The position numbers and the translations under genes were made by a program. The notes beneath the pieces were generated by a model. It searched no databases, was not told the DNA's origin, and saw only the letters and a program-made list of their open reading frames with translations. A DNA stretch of 36,642 nucleotides from Nostoc sp. PA-18-2419 (GTDB lineage: Bacteria > Cyanobacteriota > Cyanobacteriia > Cyanobacteriales > Nostocaceae), in the NCBI RefSeq assembly GCF_005869855.1, contig NZ_SZNH01000049.1:1-36642 (forward strand), read 5' to 3'. Below, piece after piece: positions 26,016 through 33,673 of this stretch (position 1 is its first letter; every line of letters begins with the position of its first letter).

Positions 26016-27983
26016 TTAAGCTTCAAGCTTTACCATTTTGGCGTGGGAAGGCTTACCTAATTCATTGAGATAGAACATCATGTAGTAGCCTGGTGGATAA
26101 AGATTGGCATTTTTTGGGGCTTTAAATTTGATTGCAGACTCATTCCTTAAATCAACATTTTCAATCGACAAATCTGCTAATCGTTGCCCATAATCCAAAG
26201 AATGAGTAACTGAACCCAACTTAACGAGAACTACAGAACCCGTTTTTGTCGCATCTTTGACTGAGATGCTGCTAGATTTACCATAGTTGAGGCTTTCGGG
26301 AGCTTTAAGTATTTCAGGACGAGTACCTGGCTTAAACAGATAGGGCGGACTGAAAATTTCTGCCTGCCAAATTTCCGAAGGAACAAAGGGTTCTTTGTCT
26401 CCTTTATCAAGGTATTCTTTAATAAAATAACTTTGAGGAGATTGGTAATATTCTTCAAGACTGAATTCCTTTTTTTCCTGACCTGATTTGTCTGTCAGTT
26501 CAGGAAATTTATAATAATATTTTATGGGTTCTCGCTGGATATTAACGTGAAGTGTGCCATCTTTTTCCCGTGCCGTTCGATTGGCATTTCCGCCAATAAT
26601 CAAAACACGAGCATCTGGTAACAAAATTGCTCCATTATGATAAAGTCTAGGCAATTTAGCAGGATTCATCAGTTTAGTAATATATCCGCCAAAAGCTCTG
26701 GAATCAGGAGTCATTAGCAAAGGTTCATAGACTGGCTTGTATTCTGGATACTCACCGCCATTGACTACCAATAATTCTTGATTGGGCAAAATCACTGCTT
26801 GCAGGTTAGCTCTTGGTTTATTAAGAAAATTATTCACAATTTCCCACTTGCCATTGTTTTCTCCACTCTTATGGGGAGATGTCCAACGCTGTAGGCTAGT
26901 AGAAACCCTGGACCAGTTTGGAAAACCTGCTGTATTACCTCCTCGGCCATAGTTGATGTCGTTGGTACCGATAATACCTCCCAGTAATAAAACATCTTCA
27001 GAATTAGGAACTTGCACGGCAGTTCCATAAGCTTTAGATGGCTCTCCTCGGTCGGCTGCTACTTCAAAACTGACAGATAATTTACCCTCTGCATCTTCAT
27101 GCACAGACATTAAATAGCTTTTTTTGCTGGACTGTGTGACCAAAACCCCACCAATTCCAGCGTCATCTCCAGTAATCAAAAGTTTGCCATCAGCAGTTGG
27201 GAAAACGCGAGGATAGAGGTCTATAGTATCGTAAGCATTAACATCTGTGAGTTTGGTGTTGAAAGGACTGTTCTTGACGCTTGTTAAGTCGATATAGTGG
27301 AGTTTTTGGCTTTTGGGATCGTAGATTTCTAGACTCGGATTAATTTGGTTTGGAGCTTCATATTTTAGCCCAGAAAAAATGACTATTTTGCCATCGGCTA
27401 GGGAAATTAAACTGGGATACCAACGTCCTTCTTTGAGTTGTCCGACACTAGACCACTTACCTGTTTTCCAATCATAAAGGTTAACCTGTCTAGAGCCTGT
27501 AAAGGCTCCTCCAGGATAGTATCGTCCAGTACCACCGATAAAAAGAACATTACCATCGGCTAGTTGCAAATGACCGGAGCAAAATAAATCGTTGATTTCT
27601 CCATATTGCTGAGCTGGTGGCGAAGCAATACGCTCGAATTTTCCAGTTTCAGGATCTAAAAGGGCAGTATTGTTGATGACATCATAATCTGTGACATTGA
27701 CTCCTTCTGTAAAGCTGGGTTCTCCTTTGTTAATAACTACAGTGTTGCGAAAACTACTACCGTTGAGGCTCAACACTTTGCCATTAGGAAGGAGTAAAGT
27801 ATGGACAGATTGCATCAGATTTTCTTTAGGTGGCAAAGGAATGGTTTCCCATACGCCCATTTCTTCTTTAAGACCGACTATTGGCTGGGCGATCGCCTCC
27901 TCCCAGCCACAGATACTAATAGCTACAGCCACGATAAAAGCCAGAAAAACTGAGACCATCCGATTTTTATTAACTAGCATCAT
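26016..27983 (-). CDS. Exported galactose/glyoxal oxidase-like copper-radical oxidase
   Basis: A 655-residue protein with a Sec signal peptide (hydrophobic core VFLAFIVAVAISI, cleavage after AIA near residue 32), a kelch-type propeller and a C-terminal DUF1929-like immunoglobulin-fold domain. All expected copper and radical residues can be placed: Cys135 (LFCSGH) to crosslink Tyr189 (GRWYP), the axial Tyr448 with ligand His449 (RLYHNGA), and ligand His594 (SVTHSLDYGQR). Such AA5-type enzymes oxidise primary alcohols or aldehydes with O2, releasing H2O2. Bacterial members (GlxA-like) act at the cell surface on glycans. It should be periplasmic or extracellular. The substrate cannot be told from sequence. 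It is followed 70 bases later by the DyP gene. Confidence 0.9.
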   Translation of the reverse strand: MMLVNKNRMVSVFLAFIVAVAISICGWEEAIAQPIVGLKEEMGVWETIPLPPKENLMQSVHTLLLPNGKVLSLNGSSFRNTVVINKGEPSFTEGVNVTDYDVINNTALLDPETGKFERIASPPAQQYGEINDLFCSGHLQLADGNVLFIGGTGRYYPGGAFTGSRQVNLYDWKTGKWSSVGQLKEGRWYPSLISLADGKIVIFSGLKYEAPNQINPSLEIYDPKSQKLHYIDLTSVKNSPFNTKLTDVNAYDTIDLYPRVFPTADGKLLITGDDAGIGGVLVTQSSKKSYLMSVHEDAEGKLSVSFEVAADRGEPSKAYGTAVQVPNSEDVLLLGGIIGTNDINYGRGGNTAGFPNWSRVSTSLQRWTSPHKSGENNGKWEIVNNFLNKPRANLQAVILPNQELLVVNGGEYPEYKPVYEPLLMTPDSRAFGGYITKLMNPAKLPRLYHNGAILLPDARVLIIGGNANRTAREKDGTLHVNIQREPIKYYYKFPELTDKSGQEKKEFSLEEYYQSPQSYFIKEYLDKGDKEPFVPSEIWQAEIFSPPYLFKPGTRPEILKAPESLNYGKSSSISVKDATKTGSVVLVKLGSVTHSLDYGQRLADLSIENVDLRNESAIKFKAPKNANLYPPGYYMMFYLNELGKPSHAKMVKLEA

Positions 27984-28122
27984 AATCGAGAAATCTTAAG
28001 TCCCTATACGAAATGAATTACACATTAGATAAAAAATATTTTATTTAATCCTTTATATTTCCTATTCATGGTAATAAAAAGAAGAAACAATCAAATTTAT
28101 CTAATGTATTTTGGCTAAATAC

Positions 28123-29130
28123 TTAACATGAATACCCGATTTTCTCTAACTGTATTCGAGTAGCTTTGATGGCTTCATTGGCAATATCATAGGCACTTGG
28201 ATATTTATTTGGAGTATCTTCTCCGGGAATCCAAAACTTACGTCGAGTCAAACGAAGTGAGTTCAGAAAAGCAGGAATGGCATTGAAAATTTCTACAGCG
28301 ATCGGGCCATCATAGACCTCTAAAATTGGTTCTAAAAAGGATTGCCAGGGGAGCCAACTGGTATGAAGTGCCCCGCGATCGGGAGGAGAGACTTGTACGT
28401 AATGAAGTCTTTTTTGTTTGGCAAGATACGCCACTTGTTCTCTAAATATCTCAGGGCCATCGCCATCAAGAGTTTCGTGAGCGCTATCAATCACTACTCC
28501 TACTTGTTTACTATTAACTCCATCCAAAAACTCAATTAATTGTGATAATTTGTTAGGACCTGGGGTTTCCCAATGAGTAATTGGTTCAATCGCTAATTTG
28601 ACATTTCGTTGTTCTGCGTGTTGACCCAACTCATTGAATATTATTTGAGCATTGCGATAGCGAATTGCTAAATGCTCTTGGAGCTCATCGCTCCAAATTG
28701 GAACATTAAAGTCAGTAGTTGGAAAAACACCATAAGGAATAACAATGGGCCCCATCATAATTTCACCCCTGAGTGCAGCTGTGATGTCAATCCTTGACTT
28801 AAGATACTCTAGTGCTGCTTGTCTTTGTTCGGGGTAGGGAGAACTGAGATCGAAGGTACGGGTGGCCCCAACATTAGTACTAATTTTTACATTCTCAAAC
28901 CCTTGTGAGTCTAGAGTAGCTCGTAAATTCGCATAATCTTCAATATCTTTTTTGTAATTTTTATTTTCATTAAACGCAATAGGAAATTCAAAACCGTTGT
29001 AACCAAAATTCTGAAGTTCTTTTATGTGTTTTATAACTGTTTGCCGATATTCTAAATCACTAGGTTTCAAATCGGTGGTAAACATGAAGAAGCTAAGGTA
29101 AATATCAGACAAGGATGATGAGTCGCTCAT
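28123..29130 (-). CDS. Xylose-isomerase-like TIM barrel (sugar epimerase/AP endonuclease 2 family), cytoplasmic
   Basis: A 335-residue TIM-barrel protein of the family that includes ketose 3-epimerases and IolE/IolI. Three of the usual four metal ligands are evident: Glu182 (AIEPITHWE), Asp215 (VVIDSAHE) and Glu280 (IAVEIFN). The fourth, normally a His six residues before an Arg in psicose/tagatose epimerases, aligns with Gln246 (YVQVSPPDRG, Arg252), so metal binding may be altered; His243 nearby might substitute. There is no signal peptide. Related TIM barrels also act in keto-glycoside beta-elimination pathways next to GMC dehydrogenases, which fits this neighbourhood. The precise reaction is unknown. 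It lies between the copper oxidase and NTF2-like genes. Confidence 0.82.
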   Translation of the reverse strand: MSDSSSLSDIYLSFFMFTTDLKPSDLEYRQTVIKHIKELQNFGYNGFEFPIAFNENKNYKKDIEDYANLRATLDSQGFENVKISTNVGATRTFDLSSPYPEQRQAALEYLKSRIDITAALRGEIMMGPIVIPYGVFPTTDFNVPIWSDELQEHLAIRYRNAQIIFNELGQHAEQRNVKLAIEPITHWETPGPNKLSQLIEFLDGVNSKQVGVVIDSAHETLDGDGPEIFREQVAYLAKQKRLHYVQVSPPDRGALHTSWLPWQSFLEPILEVYDGPIAVEIFNAIPAFLNSLRLTRRKFWIPGEDTPNKYPSAYDIANEAIKATRIQLEKIGYSC

Positions 29131-29321
29131 GTTAAAATTGGGGTTGATTGCTAGTTAAATTCAAAAATTATGGAATTTCATCTTAGGGGATAACTTGACT
29201 TTTGAAAAATTCTATGTTTCGAAGGAGCGAAAATAGAAATCAATAATCTCTTGATATTCTTATTTACCCTTTCTATATTTATTCATTTTCCAAGTTTGCA
29301 AAAGTTGTAATACTACAGTAA

Positions 29322-29711
29322 TTATGGTTTATTATTCCAAATCTGACGACTAATTTTCCAGGTATGATGCTCTTTTTTCATCAACCATAATGCCCTAAAT
29401 TTTACCTGTTTCGATGGACTCCCATCTTTTGGGGAAACTGTGGCAATAGACATTCCTACGACATAACCAAAATCACCCATGACTTCAATTTCTTCAGCAG
29501 TGAAAATTGGATCGATGCTGTTGTTAGCAATCTGCTGACTAAATCCTTCAACAATATCACTAATCCCAAGTCGGTCAGGGACTCCTGGCGCCATCCAAAG
29601 AGCATCTTCTGTATACATCTCGCCGTAACCAGACAAATTTTCAGTTCTAACATTAGCCGCATATACTTCTTCAAAGACAGTTCTAATCTTTTCTTTATCG
29701 CTCGACTTCAT
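29322..29711 (-). CDS. NTF2-like / SnoaL-like small protein (DUF4440 type)
   Basis: A 129-residue protein with the cone-shaped NTF2-like pattern: an N-terminal helix (KEKIRTVFEEVYAANV), the YTEDALWMAPG strand typical of SnoaL/ketosteroid-isomerase relatives, a second helix (ISDIVEGFSQQIAN), then strands ending in WKISRQIWN. Members range from isomerases, cyclases and dehydratases to ligand-binding subunits, so the function is open. It may process a keto-sugar intermediate formed by its neighbours, which is inference. It lies between two TIM-barrel genes in the same strand series, with gaps of 191 and 125 bases. No signal peptide is seen. Confidence 0.78.
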   Translation of the reverse strand: MKSSDKEKIRTVFEEVYAANVRTENLSGYGEMYTEDALWMAPGVPDRLGISDIVEGFSQQIANNSIDPIFTAEEIEVMGDFGYVVGMSIATVSPKDGSPSKQVKFRALWLMKKEHHTWKISRQIWNNKP

Positions 29712-29766
29712 TACTATTTTTCCTGAATTTTATAATTTTTATTTCTCAAAAAATCATAAGTAAGTA

Positions 29767-29818
29767 GGTAGGTCAAGTCTAAATTTAAAAAATATAAGTT
29801 TTCAAAGTTTGACCTACC
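29767..29818. terminator. Inverted repeat after the IolE-like gene
   Basis: GGTAGGTCAA (29767-29776) and TTGACCTACC (29809-29818) are perfectly complementary over 10 bp, with a 32-base AT-rich loop. It begins 19 bases past the IolE-like stop. It could be a terminator, a processing stem between cistrons, or a regulator site for the NTF2-like gene. Confidence 0.4.
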
Positions 29819-29836
29819 AATAATTGATTAAATAGC

Positions 29837-30937
29837 TTATAAACCTGTCACATCATGTAGATAACTACGAGCTAATATTGCATTTTCCAAAGGATTTGTT
29901 TTGTTAGGATCTTGTTCGGCCTCTACTATAAGCCATCCTTCATACTTGGCTTTAGCAAGCTCATTTAAAATTGGTTCAAAATCAATTGCGCCTTCTTTAG
30001 TGTCTCCAGGAACAGTAAAGATACCTTGTTTGATCGAATATAAAAAGTCCCAGCCATTTTTGATGGACTCATCTAAAACAGGCTGGCGAATATTTTTTAG
30101 GTGAACGTGCTTGATGCGATCGCTATATTTTTTTGTCACTTCTAAAGGATCGACTCCTCCGTAGTACAAATGACCCGTATCGAGTAGCAAATTGACATAT
30201 TTGGGATTGGTAGTTGACATCAAGCGATCAATATCAGCGAAGTCTTCTACTCCTGTACCAATATGGGGATGGTAGGAGATTTGCATACCTTGCTCTTTTG
30301 CGATTGAGCCAAGTTTATTCAATCCAGCAGCCAGATCCTCCCATTGCTTATCAGTAAACTTTGGTTTATTAGGCAAAGGAGCAACTGGCTTTTGATGAAC
30401 AGCACCACCCAATTCGGCTACCACAATACTTTTGCTACCGCCGATTTGCTTCATGAATTGCAACTGTTTATTGAATTCTGCCAAGCTTTCATCATTCTTT
30501 CCTAGAGTGAATTCAGTACCCACCCAAGGTTCAGAAATAGTCAATTTACGAAGTTTTAACTCTCTTTTCAAAACATCGATATCTTGGGGAAACTTCGGTG
30601 AGGTTTGTGAACCTTTAAAGCCAGATAGCGCCATTTCACTCATAATTTGCTCAAAACGGATAGGAGGATCGAGATCGATAGTAGTATCGTCACTATTGCT
30701 CCAACCCGTGGGTGTAATGCCCAAATAAACTTTTGCTGGATTAAATATAGATGTTGTCTTTGAAGATGGAACTACAGACACTAAAGCTGAGCTTTTGTCA
30801 GATGAAGTTTTGTCGTTATTTGTAGCGGCAGTGGCAGGAGAAGTCAAGTAAGTCATGCCAAAAAATACCAATGCCACTAGCACAACCAATAAGCGACTAA
30901 TAGATTTGAATTGGTGACAACCTGTAGAGTTATTCAT
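29837..30937 (-). CDS. Exported IolE-like (inosose dehydratase family) TIM barrel
   Basis: From the ATG at 30937 (AAGG about 10 bases upstream) the protein has 366 residues; an upstream in-frame ATG at 30964 lacks a ribosome site. It begins with a Sec signal peptide (LLVVLVALVFFGMTYL, likely cleavage after ATA or ATAA), then a Ser/Thr/Lys-rich spacer and a xylose-isomerase-like barrel. Hallmarks of myo-inosose-2 dehydratase are present: GITPTGWSN near the start, SYHPHIGTG, DTGHLYYGG, HVHLKN and the ending EGWLIVEAEQDP. Unlike the neighbouring barrel, the metal ligands look complete. Export of an IolE-like protein is unusual, since IolE is cytoplasmic; a periplasmic lyase or dehydratase acting on oxidised sugars or inositols is plausible. 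No other iol gene is present. Confidence 0.85.
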   Translation of the reverse strand: MNNSTGCHQFKSISRLLVVLVALVFFGMTYLTSPATAATNNDKTSSDKSSALVSVVPSSKTTSIFNPAKVYLGITPTGWSNSDDTTIDLDPPIRFEQIMSEMALSGFKGSQTSPKFPQDIDVLKRELKLRKLTISEPWVGTEFTLGKNDESLAEFNKQLQFMKQIGGSKSIVVAELGGAVHQKPVAPLPNKPKFTDKQWEDLAAGLNKLGSIAKEQGMQISYHPHIGTGVEDFADIDRLMSTTNPKYVNLLLDTGHLYYGGVDPLEVTKKYSDRIKHVHLKNIRQPVLDESIKNGWDFLYSIKQGIFTVPGDTKEGAIDFEPILNELAKAKYEGWLIVEAEQDPNKTNPLENAILARSYLHDVTGL

Positions 30938-31112
30938 CTTATATTTACCTTGTTGTTTGAACATAGCTTGATTATGTGAATCTATGTAATTTTCTCTGTC
31001 TTAATTTGAGTTTTGCTAAGTTAATACTGTGTTTGGAATCAGTAATAATTAGCTAAAAAATGAAAGCTGATTATTGTTAGTTCAATTCAATCAAACTATA
31101 GGAATTCAAGTT

Positions 31113-31781
31113 TCACTGAGCAGCCCCAAACTTGGAGACATCTCCGTTATAAGTAGTCCCGTCAGGCATCAGCGAATTAGACAGATCAGCCTGATAGAAC
31201 TTAGTTCCCTGAAGAACAGCATCAGATAACCTTGTATTTCTCATGAAGCTACCGGAAAAATCTGCACTCGATAAATTGGCTCGAGAAAGAATTGCTCCTT
31301 TTAACTTTGCATTTTTACCCAAAGCATTAGACAAATTTGCATCAGAAATAATGGCTTCTGTTAGATCTGCACCGGTTAAATCTGCGTTTAACAATTTTGT
31401 CTTACTTAGGAGGGCATTATACAAATCTGCCTGAGAAAGATTAGCCCCCGTTAGGTTAGCATCTGACAAAGTAATCCCCATCAGGATAGCTCCCGATAGA
31501 TTGGCTCCTGTTAGATTAGCTCCTTGAAGCTTTGCATCATTGAGTAGGGTTCCAGAGAGATTTGCCTTGGATAGATTTGCCCCACCAAGTGCGCTGCCAT
31601 ATAAATCTTTGTTCGATAGATCAGCTTCTGATAGATCGCAATTAACACAAGCGTTTGTTATAAATAACTTTTGGTAATCTGTCGCCACAAAAGCTTTAGC
31701 GGGCAAAGTAAAAATCGTTAAGCTAAGAAAAATAGAGAGGGCAATAGTAGACAGTCTACGAAACCAAGATGTAATACTCAT
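31113..31781 (-). CDS. Exported pentapeptide-repeat protein
   Basis: A 222-residue protein with a Sec signal peptide (LSTIALSIFLSLTIFTL, cleavage after AKA near residue 30), a short segment with two cysteines (NACVNCDL) and about 28 pentapeptide repeats of the A(N/D)LSx type (GANLSKANLSGTLLNDAKL and so on) forming a right-handed quadrilateral beta-helix. Such proteins are abundant in cyanobacteria, many in the periplasm or thylakoid lumen, and their roles are mostly unknown; a scaffold or binding surface is likely. The CVNC pair ahead of the helix is seen in other lumenal members. It sits between the dehydrogenase small subunit and the exported IolE-like gene. Confidence 0.92.
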   Translation of the reverse strand: MSITSWFRRLSTIALSIFLSLTIFTLPAKAFVATDYQKLFITNACVNCDLSEADLSNKDLYGSALGGANLSKANLSGTLLNDAKLQGANLTGANLSGAILMGITLSDANLTGANLSQADLYNALLSKTKLLNADLTGADLTEAIISDANLSNALGKNAKLKGAILSRANLSSADFSGSFMRNTRLSDAVLQGTKFYQADLSNSLMPDGTTYNGDVSKFGAAQ

Positions 31782-31895
31782 GTTTGGTTTTAAAAGTAGG
31801 AATTTTTGCAGTGTTGTCAGGTTAAAAGATGGGTCTTCTTTTAGAGTTTCAGTCAGGGGAAGCTAAACGTCGTTAACCGCTACCCAGAAGCGATG

Positions 31896-32369
31896 TTAGC
31901 TTTTAGTCAGACTCACTAAAGGCGGTTCGCTCCAAGTCCCGTATCCTTGACCTTTCGCGCCAGGAGGGTTAACACCAATCGCAGTCCATAAAAGTCCCTC
32001 TGGATAGGCGTGTGGACTGATAATAAAGGTTCCATCTTTTTCTTTGGTTCCATAAACATCCCGCCAGGATTGTGGCAGTGTATACCAGGTCGCCATATAC
32101 CAAACCTTGATGATATTGCGAGCGATCGGGCCAAATTTTTCAGACGCTAGAATTTGGGCGATCGCTTCGTCGTTGCTTGCTTTTTTTTCAACCTCCAACT
32201 TCTGAAAAGTTGTTAACAGTTCTGCAAACAAATCTCCACCAATGACGCTTTGAATGGTTTCAAAATAAAGCTCGGCAAGACCTGTTCCCCGCAGGTGAAA
32301 CTTGGAAAAACCTGTAAGGACTACTGAAAGTTCGAGAAAATACTCCAAATCCGCTGCATTAATATCCAT
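31896..32369 (-). CDS. FAD-dependent sugar dehydrogenase small subunit (gluconate 2-dehydrogenase subunit 3 type)
   Basis: A 157-residue protein matching the small (gamma) subunit of GMC-type sugar dehydrogenases. An opening helix of the F-x2-LS-x2-LTG type is followed by the IIKVWYMATWY helix and an ending of the form PHAYPEGLLWTAIGVNPPG, GTWSEPPL, very like gluconate, sorbitol and glucose dehydrogenase small subunits. The gamma subunit is needed to fold and mature the FAD subunit, and usually carries a Tat signal that exports the pair. This one has no signal peptide, which suggests a cytoplasmic complex. Its gene is 38 bases after the ferritin-like gene, and the FAD subunit is one gene further upstream. 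Confidence 0.82.
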   Translation of the reverse strand: MDINAADLEYFLELSVVLTGFSKFHLRGTGLAELYFETIQSVIGGDLFAELLTTFQKLEVEKKASNDEAIAQILASEKFGPIARNIIKVWYMATWYTLPQSWRDVYGTKEKDGTFIISPHAYPEGLLWTAIGVNPPGAKGQGYGTWSEPPLVSLTKS

Positions 32370-32407
32370 CAGTTATCTACCTCTACAAAAAGCAAATACA
32401 AAGTTAG

Positions 32408-33508
32408 CTAAGGCTGGTCTAACCGAAAAACAGGAGCCGCATGAACCCCTGGACTGTCTGGAATGGGGTTACGCATTAAATTATTAGCCTGTTCTTTGAG
32501 GCGGAACATTCCCCCAACTGCGGGAATCAAATGCTCGGGATGTCCGTCAAAAGCGTATTGAATATCAGCTAAGAACTTACTATAAGCGGACTGAAACTCT
32601 GAGGCTGCTGCCTGCACTTCCGACCCCTGGGGATAATCACTCAGTTTGGCATTATCCTTAATCGGATAAACTGCGTTCCAATCTACAGTAAAGCGCGCAC
32701 CTGTTGGGTTATCGGGTTCGTCGGATTTTGTCGGATCGTCCTTGTCGATCACATAATATTGACCTTTTAGTATTTGCTGAAAACGATAGTCGTGGGCTAG
32801 TTCTCGTTCTGCATCATAAATAGTTCCGCTTCTTGACCCCTCACCCTGATCTTGAATCACTTTTAATGCTCGGATGGCTGAACGCAGATCGGTTACTGGG
32901 ATGATGTCTCCACCACCGTTGTAGTAGTATTCGGGAGTGATTTGTCGCTTAGGATCGCCACAAAATAGATCGGAACCTTTTTCTTTATAGAGTGCATTCA
33001 GACCACGAATGATCTCTGCATAAAATAAGCCAATGCTGTAGAAAGCCTTAGTCGGGTCGCAGCCTATAACTTCTAGCAAATATTCTTCTAAGGTTCGAGA
33101 CTCAACTAACGGGCTATCTTCTTCAACATGTTGAGATCGTTCAATCTGACGAAAGGTTTCTAGTGTCTCTGGGGAAAATTTGCTTAGACCTACTTTAAAG
33201 TCTGTAGATCCTGTGGGTAAATAGCTAGGATATTTAGGAATAAAATCATGTGCCGTCAGTACTCCTGAATCAAACGTTCCTCCCACAGCATTATAAACAT
33301 TAGCCACGAGAGTTAGGTGTAACATTTCTTCTACAGCAACCGCCCGGATAATATGGAAAGCTTCTAAATTCGTTCCGGGTTTAATCGAGTAGAGTGCTGT
33401 CATGTAAGGAGGAATGGTTGCATGTTCTATCTTCATTGCCTGTATGAGATAGTACTTCAATTGGTCAACCGTTGTAATCAACTTTAAGCTATCGGAGACT
33501 GTAGTCAT
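32408..33508 (-). CDS. Ferritin-like VioB/iminophenyl-pyruvate dimer synthase-type protein
   Basis: The ATG at 33508 gives 366 residues (MTTVSDSLKL...); the frame also has a TTG at 33523 without a ribosome site. The protein is a ferritin-like helical bundle. Helix 1 has KIEHATIPPYMTALY (Glu28), helix 2 VAVEEMLHLTLVANVYN (Glu61-x2-His64), later helices YAEIIRGL and ERELAHDYRF (another Glu-x2-His), so a di-metal centre is plausible. The helix-1 and helix-2 stretches are characteristic of the ferritin-like domain of VioB/RebD-type chromopyrrolate synthases, here without a violacein pathway. It sits between the two subunits of a sugar dehydrogenase; a redox or O2-using accessory role is inferred. 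Confidence 0.8.
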   Translation of the reverse strand: MTTVSDSLKLITTVDQLKYYLIQAMKIEHATIPPYMTALYSIKPGTNLEAFHIIRAVAVEEMLHLTLVANVYNAVGGTFDSGVLTAHDFIPKYPSYLPTGSTDFKVGLSKFSPETLETFRQIERSQHVEEDSPLVESRTLEEYLLEVIGCDPTKAFYSIGLFYAEIIRGLNALYKEKGSDLFCGDPKRQITPEYYYNGGGDIIPVTDLRSAIRALKVIQDQGEGSRSGTIYDAERELAHDYRFQQILKGQYYVIDKDDPTKSDEPDNPTGARFTVDWNAVYPIKDNAKLSDYPQGSEVQAAASEFQSAYSKFLADIQYAFDGHPEHLIPAVGGMFRLKEQANNLMRNPIPDSPGVHAAPVFRLDQP

Positions 33509-33673
33509 AACGTCTACTCGCAATGTTTTTAACTGTGTAAGGGGTACTAAGACTTATCATCAAATAGCCGCAGAACCTTATTTAGAGTTGAAGTTCAGCC
33601 TTGATTAAAGTTTGAGATTAAAACCACTCAAAGCTTTTCTCTGATGGAACGTAATTTTAATTGATGACACGCC

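Noticed and set aside
29837..30937. A myo-inositol catabolic operon
   Set aside because: Only an IolE-like gene and a generic TIM barrel are present; no inositol dehydrogenase, IolB, IolC, IolD or IolJ-like gene is visible.
32408..33508. A violacein- or chromopyrrolate-type biosynthesis locus, from the VioB-like ferritin domain
   Set aside because: No tryptophan oxidase or other pigment gene is present, and the protein lacks the large catalytic remainder of VioB; the context is sugar oxidation.
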